Source: Haliclystus octoradiatus
Taxonomy: Eukaryota; Cnidaria; Staurozoa; Stauromedusae; Haliclystidae
Direction: 5' to 3'
Length of the DNA stretch: 64,000 nucleotides
Assembly: GCA_916610825.1 (NCBI GenBank)
Contig: OU744453.1
Coordinates: 1-64,000, forward strand
In this document: piece after piece, positions 8,851 to 19,191 of the stretch
Layout: each line of letters starts with the position of its first letter
How positions within the stretch are numbered: position 1 is the stretch's first letter
Translations under genes and position numbers: made by a program
Notes under the pieces: generated by a model
The model's input: only the letters and a program-made list of their open reading frames with translations
What the model was told of the DNA's origin: nothing
Database searches by the model: none

Positions 8851-10701
8851 CGCTTTTATGAACTGACTAATCTCTTCTTCATACTGACTGTGCGCTTCCA
8901 AAATTATTCTTCATGGTGTAAGGTAACTGTTTCCAACGTTTTATTCGTATTGAGTAATCATGGTTTGACTTATAGGGCTTATAATGCAGAGAAGAAAAAA
9001 ATATTTGGAAATTTTTCTAAGTCTTTTCCAAATTTTGTTTCATGGTTTTGAGCCTGGTAACTAGACATAAAATGGTACTGCGATATTGGTACTACATCCA
9101 GTGGTACAACTCGTAATGGAGATAACATTTCTGGTATCAAAAATACTCTTGAAAGCTTGCTCTGATGTCTAGTATTGTGCAAACCTCGTTTTCATGAACT
9201 GACTAACCTCTCATTCATACTAATCATGCATTTGGGAAAATATTCCCTACAGTGTATGCCAACTGTATTTAACGTTTGACTGGTATCGAGTTATCATGGT
9301 CATTTCTGGAACATTGTCTCCCCCACAAAGAGATATTCATGATGGCGGCAAAAATTTACAAAAGTTTTATTTATTTTTTAATGTTTGAAGACTGGTAACT
9401 AGAGATAGAATTGTACTGCGATGTTCAAAATACATACAATGATACAACACCTGATGGAGATTTTCTTACTGGTATCAAAAATAATATTGGAAACTCGTTC
9501 TAGTGTCTAGTGTTGTGCAAACCTCGTTTCTATGAACTGACTAACCTCTCATTCATACTAATCATGTATTTGGGAAAATATTCCCTACAGTGTATGCTAA
9601 CTGTATTTAACTTTTGACTGGTATCGAGTTATCATGCTCATTTCTAGAACATTGTCTCCCCCACAAAGAGATATTCATGATGGCGGCAAAAATTGACAAA
9701 AGTTTTATTTATTTTTTAATGTTTGAAGACTGGTAACTAGAGATAGAATTGTACTGCGATGTTCAAATTACATACAATGATACAACACCTGATGGAGATT
9801 TCCTTACTTGTATCAAAAATAATATTGGAAACTTGTTCTAGTGTCTAGTGTTGTGCAAACCTCGTTTTCATGAACTGACTAACCTCTCATTCATACTAAT
9901 CATGCATTTGGGAAAATAATGAACCCTACAGTGTATGCTAACTGTATTTAACGTTTGACTGGTATCGAGTTATCATGGTCATTTCTAGAACATTGTCTCC
10001 CCCACAAAGAGATATTCATGATGGCGGCAAAAATTGACTAATGTTTGAAGACTGGTAACTAGAGATAGAATTGTACTGCGATGTTCAAATTACATACAAT
10101 GATACAACACGTGATGGAGATTTTCTTACTGATATCAAAAATAATATTGGAAACTCGTTCTAGTGTCTAGTGTTGTGCAAACCTCGTTTTCATGAACTGA
10201 CTAACCTCTCATTCATACTAATCATGCATTTGGGAAAATATTCCCTACAGTGTATGCTAACTGTATTTAACGTTTGACTGGTATCGAGTTATCATGCTCA
10301 TTTCTAGAACATTGTCTCCCCCACAAAGAGATATTCATGATGGCGGCAAAAATTGACAAAAGTTTCATTTATTTTTTAATGTTTGAAGACTGGTAACTAG
10401 AGATAGAATTGTACTGCGATGTTCAAATTACATACAATGATACAACACCTGATGGAGATTTTCTTACTGGTATCAAAAATAATATTGGAAACTCGTTCTA
10501 GTGTCTAGTGTTGTGCAAACCTCGTTTTCATGAACTGACTAACCTCTCATTCATACTAATCATGCATTTGGAAAAATTTTCCCTACAGTGTATGCTAACT
10601 GTATTTAACGTTTGACTGGTATCGAGTTATTATGGTCATTTCTAGAACATTGTCTCCCCCACAAAGAGATATTCATGATGGCGGCAAAAATTGACAAAAG
10701 T
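8845..10701. repeat. Subtelomeric satellite A, 338 bp unit, about 5.5 copies
   Basis: The landmark TTGTGCAAACCTCG occurs at 9513, 9851, 10173 and 10511, and in slightly altered form at 9175, giving spacings of 338, 338, 322 and 338 bp. The 322 bp unit lacks a T-rich stretch and has a small insertion. The telomere-proximal unit is the most diverged. The array ends inside a unit at about 10701, after GATGGCGGCAAAAATTGAC, followed by a T/A-rich stretch. No coding sequence is seen. Sequence similarity to satellite B (13380-15690) is described in the findings. Confidence 0.95.
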
Positions 10702-10781
10702 AAATTTTTTTTTTCAATAAAAACATAACAAATACAACTGTGCTTATGCAAGATTAAAACTATATTGTGATTTAATATAAC

Positions 10782-12353
10782 TTATTTACTATTTTTCTTT
10801 TCCATCAAGTCTTTGAAAAGATTTTGCAGCTGAGCTTTTGTGGCATAATGATGTGGATATTCAATATCATACAAGCTGAGGACAGTTTTCCAGATAATGC
10901 ATCTCTTTCCATTGGGACGTTTATTTATCTTGCATAACTCAATGAGAAATTTGTCAGAAGCTGGAGTACGAGGCATTCTTTTTCTCCTGAGCTGAATGGT
11001 ATTGGCTGCAGCAGGAACGTCTATAACAATATTTCTCAGCGGTAGTTTCCACCATACATCATGAGGAAGTGGATCAGGGCTCCTTATTCCCTTATACGTA
11101 CACTCACCAAAAGCCATCTTTAAATCCCCTAACACATACTTCATTTCTTGGGTGTATAAGGAGTCGACATGACCAGCCTTCATACCAAGTGCTTGCAATT
11201 CAGCCTCTGCTTTTGCCACTATGAGTGGAAGTTCAGTTAAATAGCTATCCACTGATATCGCATGTTTCACTATTCCATAGCCCATTAAATTCTCAATATC
11301 CCATGGCCTCACATTTTCAATAAGTTCAACCCCTGTCCTTGGTAGCACAACTTGCATTCGGCTCTCCACTCTTACGCCACCACAAGCAAGAGGTCGCTGA
11401 AGCATGCATTGGAGCATTTCCTTGTACATGGCCAAGCGTTCAAACCCATACCGGGCACTCTTAGGAATTCCAAGTTCCGACTGATTAAGTTGTTTAATAA
11501 AATGGTGTAGCAGATTGTAAACCTTTACTCGAGATATCGCCCCTGCACCCCACAAGTGGCTAGTATCAAGGCGTAATGTGCCACCAATGCAGTGGTTTTC
11601 ACCAATTCTTTGGTCCAAAGGATTCAAGCAGCGAAACACTTCTTGGTTTCCTACTTTGTTGGCTATGTCTCTGATATTAAATGCATAAATTCTTGGTGTT
11701 CTATTGTTGAATGATATATCATATTCATTAGGAGGAAAATCACCAAGATTCTCACTGCCCTCCAGAATTAAATTTTCAAATTCATCAAATATTGTAAAGT
11801 TGTAAGGGATCTTTTGTCCGTATTGGCTTATCCTTATTTTAGTGATGCCAGCATCACAAAGGACATCTGGTAATAAATTGGTAGGAATAGTTTTTGTATT
11901 TCTCACCAAATGTTTGCTGTCGTTGTCACTTGGATAAACCATGATGCCAACGGTCTCTAAAGACTTGACAATTTCTTGTTTTACAGTAGGCGTTTTCAAC
12001 ACTTCAATCATGATGGGATGCCAGTCCACAACAATGCTTTGCCAATCTACTGCTTCTGTAACCTTCCTGGTTCCTTTTGAGCAGGCCAATGTGACTGACT
12101 GGCCACATTCACCAAGTAATAGGGCTCTCAACTCATTTAGAGAATCTTGATTCACGTTTAGTGAAATGGCATAATAATCAACATCAAGCTGCAAAAATAA
12201 CAACACAAATTCATAAAATGTTTGACATCTTACAATAATGATAAAAAATATTTTAGCAGAATTATATTGTATGCAACTTACCGAGCAATCAGGCAATGGT
12301 TCTCCAAACAATGGGAAGCCTTGTAAATAATCTTCATTTGTAATCAGCTCCAT
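10782..12353 (-). CDS. Unrecognised two-exon subtelomeric protein gene, 492 aa
   Basis: Exon 1 is 12353-12282 (24 codons from ATG). The intron 12281-12189 has canonical borders (GTAAGT donor, TTTTTGCAG acceptor); exon 2 is 12188-10782. The phase is 0 across the junction. The intron is 93 bp and happens to be open in frame, so unspliced translation would also give one frame. The protein has balanced amphipathic composition, a very basic segment LRRKRMPRTP near residue 425, and no signal peptide or membrane segment. I recognise no domain. It lies between two satellite arrays. The codon-like composition and the intact 469-codon exon argue that it is or was recently under selection. It may be the 3' part of a larger gene, because a TTTAG acceptor-like site precedes the ATG. 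It could also belong to an unrecognised transposon. Confidence 0.65.
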   Translation of the reverse strand: MELITNEDYLQGFPLFGEPLPDCSVSCIQYNSAKIFFIIIVRCQTFYEFVLLFLQLDVDYYAISLNVNQDSLNELRALLLGECGQSVTLACSKGTRKVTEAVDWQSIVVDWHPIMIEVLKTPTVKQEIVKSLETVGIMVYPSDNDSKHLVRNTKTIPTNLLPDVLCDAGITKIRISQYGQKIPYNFTIFDEFENLILEGSENLGDFPPNEYDISFNNRTPRIYAFNIRDIANKVGNQEVFRCLNPLDQRIGENHCIGGTLRLDTSHLWGAGAISRVKVYNLLHHFIKQLNQSELGIPKSARYGFERLAMYKEMLQCMLQRPLACGGVRVESRMQVVLPRTGVELIENVRPWDIENLMGYGIVKHAISVDSYLTELPLIVAKAEAELQALGMKAGHVDSLYTQEMKYVLGDLKMAFGECTYKGIRSPDPLPHDVWWKLPLRNIVIDVPAAANTIQLRRKRMPRTPASDKFLIELCKINKRPNGKRCIIWKTVLSLYDIEYPHHYATKAQLQNLFKDLMEKKNSK

Positions 12354-12395
12354 TGTATTCTAAACATAAAAATATGTAACTTCTCCATTATAAAA

Positions 12396-12644
12396 TATAA
12401 CATAACATAACATAACATAACATAACATAACATAACATAACATAACATAACATAACATAACATAACATAACATAACATAACATAACATAATATAACATAA
12501 CATAACATAACATAACATAACATGACATGACATGACATAACATAACATAATATAACATAACATAGCATAACATGATATAACATCACATAACATAACATAA
12601 CATAACATAACATAACATAACATAACATAACATAAAATATATAA
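12396..12644. repeat. CATAA pentanucleotide microsatellite
   Basis: About 50 copies of CATAA, with interruptions CATGA and TATAA around 12485-12580. It lies just upstream of the 10782-12353 gene. Open frames of repeated MLCYV in all three minus-strand phases are a by-product of the repeat and are not genes. Confidence 0.95.
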
Positions 12645-12740
12645 CTTTTCCTTTATAATATATAACATATAATAATTACCAGGTTGTCAATCGAATTGCA
12701 ATGGCAAAGTGTTCCATGTCAATACCATGACAGAACTATT

Positions 12741-12816
12741 AATAATAAAAATAGAGTCAATGACTATGCATTTTTTCTGTAAAAAATTCGTAATCATTGA
12801 CTCTATTTTTATTATT
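12741..12816. repeat. Long hairpin (23 bp perfect arms)
   Basis: Arm 12741-12763 is the exact reverse complement of 12794-12816. The loop itself contains ATTTTTT and AAAAAAT facing each other, so nearly the whole 76 bp can fold back. No gene is associated. Confidence 0.9.
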
Positions 12817-12821
12817 ATTGT

Positions 12822-12921
12822 ATAACATAACATAAAAATAACTAAACATAACACAAAAATATATCTTTTCCATTATAAAATATAACATCACATAACATAA
12901 AATAACATAACATAACATTAT
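12822..12921. repeat. Second short CATAA repeat tract
   Basis: Degenerate CATAA/CATAAAA units flanking a T/A-rich core. It also contains a copy of the segment found beside the main CATAA array (CTTTTCCATTATAAAATATAACA near 12865 and its counterpart near 12380), suggesting a local duplication. Confidence 0.8.
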
Positions 12922-13379
12922 ATAGTCCTGCCAAGACATTGCATTTCAAAATCAAAAGATCTCTATTCTTTAACACATGAAATGATGATTTTACTTACAG
13001 TTTAATAAATTGAAGTATTGAAGTAACCAATAACCAACAATGAGGTAAGCAAGATAATAATGAAGCCAATAAACCAATACCTAACAGCTGACAAGTACTA
13101 GGCAGAACAGGAGGATAGAGTATATAACAGGACTATTCTTGCTGTAAAAACTGATGAAGTGAAGACGTTTTTTTTTTCAGGAATGGTCAAGGGAAGTAAC
13201 AGGAAACAATTATGACACACCTTTTAATTTGTTTCCTGTCCTTGCAAAAGAGCTGTTGGACCAACGATTTGAGTGTAATAAGTGACAAAATCAGATTACT
13301 TACAAAAAACTGATTATAATGATATGTTTTTTTTTCAAAATAATTAATTGTTGCCCATAATTGATATTTTTACCCTTTA

Positions 13380-15690
13380 AAATTTTCATGTATTTTGAGC
13401 TCTAGTTTTGATACCTGTAACTGGTCAACCAAATACATGGTGAATGTCAAATTATAGGAAAACATACAACAGCTCCTGGAGAATGTAGGACTACTTTCAA
13501 ATTGGCACTACCGACCTCGTTTTCATGTCACTATTTATTTGAAGTTGCCTATAAAATACTCAATAACCTCTTTTTCAACCGTGATTTTGTTCACACCAAC
13601 TATTGGTATGCTGCCAATCTACCATTCCCCAACACATGAATGCAATTGCATTGTTATTGAAGGAGATAAAGGTACTGAAAACCACACCCAGAACAAACAA
13701 AACTTCTGAAAACATAAATGTTCAAGGACTGGTAACTAGATGCAGAAATACAATAAAAACTTCAGACTATACACAAAGACACAACAGAAGATGCTACACC
13801 TATTTGAAAATTCAAAATGTAGAATATCGACCTGGTTCCAGTAAAACAACTACTTAAACCTCTCTTTCAAGAAATCAACAACCTCTTTTTGAAACGGATT
13901 ATTATTTCATGTAGTTATTAACCGCATTTCCAGCTAACACTGTGCTAAATTTGGAAGTCAATACATGATTATCGTCATATTTACAGAGGTTCTACTACCA
14001 TAGACAAAATTCTAAAAATTTGAAAACTTTTCATGTGTTTTGAGCTCTGGTTTTGATACCTGTAACTAGACAACCAAATACATGGTGAATCTCATACGTT
14101 CGGATATGATACAACATTTCCTGGAGAATGTATGTCCATTTTCAAATTGGCATTTTGAACCTCGTTTTGATGTCACTATTTGTTTGAAGTTGCCTAAAAA
14201 ATACTCTATAACCTCGGTTTCAAACGTATATATTTTTTGCATCAACTATTCCTCTGCTGCCAATCTAACTGACCCCATAACATGATTGCCATTGTATTGT
14301 TATTGAAGACGATAGAGGTATTTTAAAACGCACCCAAAACTAAGAAAAAAATACGGAAAAATACGTGTTTTGAGCTCTGGTTTTGATACCTGTAACTAGA
14401 CAACCAAATACATGGTGAATCTCATACGTTCGGATATGATACAACATCTTCTGGAGAATGTATGTCCATTTTCAAATTGGCATTTCAAACCTCGTTTTGA
14501 TGTCACTATTTGTTTGAAGTTGCCTAAAACATACTCTATAACCTCGGTTTCAAACGTATATTTTTTTTGCATCAACTATTCCTCTGCTGCCAATCTAACT
14601 GACCCCATAACATGATTGCCATTGTATTGTTATTGAAGACGATAGAGGTATTTTAAAACGCACCCAAAACTAAGAAAAAAATACGGAAAAATACGTGTTT
14701 TGAGCTCTGGTTTTGATACCTGTAACTAGACAACCAAATACATGGTGAATCTCATACGTTCGGATATGATACAACATCTCCTGGAGAATGTATGTCCATT
14801 TTCAAATTGGCATTTCAAACCTCGTTTTGATGTCACTATTTGTTTGAAGTTGCCTAAAAAATACTCTATAACCTCGGTTTCAAACGTATATTTTTTTTGC
14901 ATCAACTATTCCTCTGCTACCAATCTAACTGACCCCATAACATGATTGCCATTGTATTGTTATTGAAGACGATAGAGGTATTTTAAAACGCACCCAAAAC
15001 TAAGAAAAAAATACGGAAAAATACGTGTTTTGAGCTCTGGTTTTGATACCTGTAACTAGACAACCAAATACATGGTGAATCTCATACGTTCGGATATGAT
15101 ACAACATCTCCTGGAGAATGTATGTCCATTTTCAAATTGGCATTTCAAACCTCGTTTTGATGTCACTATTTGTTTGAAGTTGCCTAAAAAATACTCTATA
15201 ACCTCGGTTTCAAACGTATATTTTTTTTGCATCAACTATTCCTCTGCTGCCAATCTAACTGACCCCATAACACGATTGCCATTGTATTGTTATTGAAGAC
15301 GATAGAGGTATTTTAAAACGCACCCAAAACTAAGAAAAAAATACGGAAAAATACATGTTTTGAGCTCTGGTTTTGATACCTGTAACTAGACAACCAAATA
15401 CATGGTGAATCTCATACGTTCGGATATGATACAACATCTCCTGGAGAATGTATGTCCATTTTCAAATTGGCATTTTGAACCTCGTTTTGATGTCACTATT
15501 TGTTTGAAGTTGCCTAAAAAATACTCTATAACCTCGGTTGCAAACGTATATTTTTTTTGCATCAACTATTCCTCTGCTGCCAATCTAACTGACCCCATAA
15601 CATGATTGCCATTGTATTGTTATTGAAGACGATAGAGGTATTTTAAAACGCACCCAAAACTAAGAAAAAAATACGGAAAAATACGTGTTT
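13380..15690. repeat. Subtelomeric satellite B, 330 bp unit, about 7 copies
   Basis: Five near-identical 330 bp units begin at about 14034, 14364, 14694, 15024 and 15354, each with GAGCTCTGGTTTTGATACC. Two diverged units of about 323 bp precede them (13388-14033). Each unit contains an ATG-led 67-codon frame on the plus strand. The same frame recurs only because 330 is a multiple of 3 and the units are nearly identical, so I do not call it a gene. The array ends abruptly at about 15690 in ATACGTGTTTTG. Confidence 0.95.
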
Positions 15691-16130
15691 TGCTTATTTA
15701 AATGAGAGAAGTAATTGGTGTTAACTACAATTTTAGCTGTGATTTTACAGCTCTGTATTTAAGTTGAGGGCAAGATAGACTTACCATTGCGGAATATAAT
15801 TCAAGGTTTGTTGTAAAATAGGAGGAGCCATATGTTGCTTTTGTCGATATCCATCAACTGATTTCAGCATGACAAGGTCCATCATACTTTCTGGAAGAAA
15901 AAACAAGGGTTATTATTTTGGCCAAATTGATGACGTTGCTTTGAATTCATAATTTTCAGATACTTATACCTGTGAAAAAAAATCATGAGTTCACAAACAG
16001 TTCATGAAGATTTCGTTATGGGTTCATGAACATAAAACAGCCCACATTTTCATGGACACTTTATGGGCATTTCATAAATTAGTCAAAGTCCTCAGTTTGA
16101 TAGTTTGAACAATAAAGATTAAAGCATATA
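15691..16130. other. Unique spacer, nothing recognised
   Basis: AT-rich sequence. A run of TTCATGAAC-type words lies at about 15985-16070, similar to those at 47150-47340. No supported gene. Confidence 0.5.
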
Positions 16131-16660
16131 GGTTTCTTGACAACGTTTCGGGGTCATCAGACCCCATTTTCAAAAATGATTTTATTACGAATGAAAGTTA
16201 TATTTATACAGATTAAGAAATTGTGACAAAATTCTCAAACCACTTTCCATAAACGAATCAAATATACAAGATATTTTTGAATTTACTGATACTGTGAAAA
16301 ATAAACCTATACTGAATGATAATAATTATTTATGTTCATGATGTTTCTGCTCTCTTTACTAATGTACCACTCAACGAAAGAATAGATATTATTATAAAAA
16401 AAGCTTTCAAAAATAATTGGCTACACGAGGAAAAATAACCTGGACCTTAACAAACACGATATAAAAACTTTTCAATTAAATCAGATTCATTCTTCCATCA
16501 ACTTTATCAAGGAAACAGAAAAGAGTGTAAATTACCTTTTGTTGTAGTTTTATTATTTAAAGACAATAATCATCTATTTACCGTAAAGAGACTGACAATG
16601 GTTTAGTTACACATTTTCAAAGTCGTAGATAAAAAATATAAGACCAGTGTTTTAAAGACT
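16131..16660 (+). pseudogene. Decayed Penelope-like retroelement fragment
   Basis: Conceptual plus-strand reading in two frames gives the N-side RT landmarks of Penelope-like elements: LKPLSINESNIQDIF near 16235-16280, then DVSALFTNVPLNERIDI near 16339-16390 (the LFTNVPL motif). After another frame break, KDNNHLF near 16560 recalls the PLE linker region. Stops and shifts are numerous, so it is a dead fragment. It is preceded by a terminal-type sequence at 16150-16175 (CGTTTCGGGGTCATCAGACC) of the kind found at PLE ends. Confidence 0.7.
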
Positions 16661-17263
16661 ATGGCAGACCGGCCAAGATGACTCTGCTCATCTGAAACTA
16701 TTTTTAAATCTGAAATTAGGAAGCTTGAATCAATTTTTAAAACATTACAGCATCCTAGTTCACGTTCTATTCCTAGTTCTGGAAGGACTGTATGGACATT
16801 ATGATGGTTTTTGTGGGTGAAGAATACAAAATAAAAGGAGAAAACATCATGTTTTGATGCAGCGATCACCATCGTTGGAAAATTGTAAGCACTTCCGTTG
16901 TTTTGAATCATGATTTAAATCATCAAAATCAAAGAAATATTCAAATAAAGATCAATTCTCCAACATACAGCATCACCGTGATTCAAAATTCCATTTCTCC
17001 GTAAATGTATAATTAGAAATTGACAATATAACAGAATAAACGATCGAAATATAAACTTTGAAAATGATTCAAGCAAGTTTGTTTACATTTTTAGTGTTTT
17101 ATTCACCAACCAGCGCTCGATAAAACTTCACGTGATACAAAGGTGCGCTGTGATTGAGCACACCATATTTTTGGTTTCTGGCACACTTTTCAACCTTAAA
17201 TTTTATTAGGACCTCACTGGAGCGCCGCGCGGAAATAAGGGCCGCGATGGAATGAGGCTAGGC
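16661..17263. other. Non-coding spacer, nothing recognised
   Basis: AT-rich. A short GC-rich patch at 17218-17250 (GCGCCGCGCGG) is the only compositional feature. No supported gene. Confidence 0.4.
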
Positions 17264-17706
17264 TATGGCTACAACTTCCAAGTGCTTTGGGATCAACTAA
17301 ATAGTACCCAATTTAGTAAATAAAATCCTGTGCGTTCTACTTTCCAATTCAAAACTTTCTGCTTCTTTCAACAGCAAAAAGTTAAATAGAATATGTTCTC
17401 AATTATGTAGTGCGATGTAAACTAGTTAGCAACAGAAGGAACACAGTAACGAGTAACGCTTCCTGACCAAGGTCACAATTGGACTGCTTTATTTTCTCAA
17501 ATCACATGTGCTCAAAATGGGTTAGGTTAGTGGAGCCTCGTTTACATACAGCCTCATATTGAGCTACATTACAAATTAAATTAAGGATTCGATCAGATTA
17601 TCTAGGCTACATAGATTTCTTAATAAATTTATTTTGAACAATCAAGTTAAGCCAGACGATTCATATCTCAATATTAGCATGAATTTGCATGCAACTCGAA
17701 ACCTAG
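17264..17706. repeat. Left arm of a long inverted repeat pair
   Basis: This stretch is the reverse complement, with moderate divergence, of 21879-22143. Matching landmarks include GGCTACAACTTCCAAGTGC, AACTTTCTGCTTCTT, TCTAGGCTACATAGATTTC and GCATGCAACTCGAAACCTAG. It is longer than the right arm because a 168 bp element is inserted at 17406-17573. Confidence 0.88.
17406..17573. mobile_element. 168 bp miniature element nested in the inverted repeat
   Basis: The right arm of the inverted repeat preserves the empty site, so the insertion boundaries are clear. It starts TGTAGTGCGATGTA and ends GCTACATTACA, with short imperfect terminal inverted repeats. It is flanked by AATTA (17401-17405 and 17574-17578), consistent with a 5-bp target duplication. 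It has no coding capacity and the family is unknown. Confidence 0.75.
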
Positions 17707-18783
17707 TGAGTCAAAAACGTGCAACCATTTGCAAGATTTAATTTGAAATATTATTTTTTGGCCATTGGCATTGTGATGCTTTATATTTTACATTTAGTAT
17801 ATCAATATGAACAACGATCAAATGTGGGCTTCATAGAAAAAGGGTAATGTTTCAAAATGGCCGCACGTGTGTACTTGATAATAGGATTATGTTGAGGCGA
17901 TTAGAATTTAGAATAAACATGCAGTTGTCAGTCGATAGTTAGAGTTTACCTTTTCTATAAATGTTGCAGTCCGAAGGACACTTCATTCCTCTTCTTTTCG
18001 AAAACTCTGTCCTATAATTTCTGAATCTCCGACATGCAAATTGAGAAAGGCTACATGTGGCCTTGAATTGCGTGGCTCTCTAGACAGTAAAATATGAAGC
18101 ATGTTCCAACTCCAGAACACAGTGTTGACTTTCAGACAATGTTTGTTTGCATAAATGTTTCTCTCTAAATACAAAATAGAGATTTGAACTTCCATCTTAT
18201 CTGCAAAGCACGAGTTTCGTACAGTGGCCTTAGCCTGTGGCCCAGAGGTGCAAAGCCACATGCCTGATTTCAAACTGTCATGGGTCAATCAATTAACATG
18301 ACACCTAATGCCAGGTGATCAACGACGTCATTGAATCGCAAGGAGATTCAAATCCCATCTTGTCTCTGAATTAGACCTTTTATCTACTCCTAACAAAACA
18401 AAAAATAAAATAGTAACTAAGCAAATTAATAAGTATTATTTTATTCCAGTTATACAATCTATTCAACTATTGCAAATAGATTAAACCACGCGTGTTGTTG
18501 GTTTATTTGCCGAAACATTTTGACTGGCTAATATAGTAGTAAAATGAAGCAAGGAAAGTAAAACAGGAAAAGAAAACAGGCATTTATCTACGGTTAAGTA
18601 ACAGAGCAATAAATAGGTAAAGTAATATCTGGTATAGAAAGACAATCGCATCGCAGAGCGTGACAATCCGACAATCGTATCACCGCGCGCGAATGTAGCC
18701 TGCATGCAGACCCCATTCTTTTTTGACTCAGGGCTATTTTATGATCTACTAATTTCTAATCTTAAAGGCAATTACGAATAGGC

Positions 18784-19191
18784 AATAAATGCAGCATATT
18801 CTCTGTTGGCAACTTGAATATACCAGCGTCTATATATTCTTTATCAAAAAATGAACTTACTCAAGTTTCAAAAATAAAAGATCTTGGAATTATTTTATCA
18901 TCTGATTTAAAACCACATCAACACTGCTCCATAATATCACGAATGGCCTACTCTAGATTGCTCGAACGCATACAGAGGTATGTACTCGCGTTGTTTGCTA
19001 TAGGGCTAACATTTAATTTACCAGTTATGAGGATAGAATTCTATAATAAACCCAGTCTTAAATCGCTTGAAATGCGTCGTATAAAAGCTGATCTACTCAT
19101 GCTTCACAAAATTGTGTACCAAATTATTGACGTTCCTTTCGATGAACTTTTTAAATTAGAAAATAACAAATATTCCTTGCGGTCCCATTGA
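18784..19191 (+). pseudogene. LINE (Jockey/CR1-like) reverse transcriptase C-terminal fragment
   Basis: The frame contains NKCSIFSVGN, IKDLGIILSSDLK and SLEMRRIKADLLMLHKIVY, the conserved string that follows the RT catalytic core in Jockey/CR1-superfamily LINEs. The segment normally lying between the HCS...SRLL helix and the LEMRR motif (LEYASPVW-type region) is missing, so the copy has an internal deletion as well as 5' truncation. It lies between the two arms of the long inverted repeat. It is a relic. Confidence 0.75.

Noticed and set aside
12344-12668. Open frames of repeated MLCYV on the minus strand
   Set aside because: They are produced by the CATAA pentanucleotide repeat in all three phases; no gene evidence.
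14082-15605. Five repeated 67-codon frames as a tandem gene family
   Set aside because: They repeat only because the satellite unit is 330 bp, a multiple of three, and the units are nearly identical; no homology or splice context.
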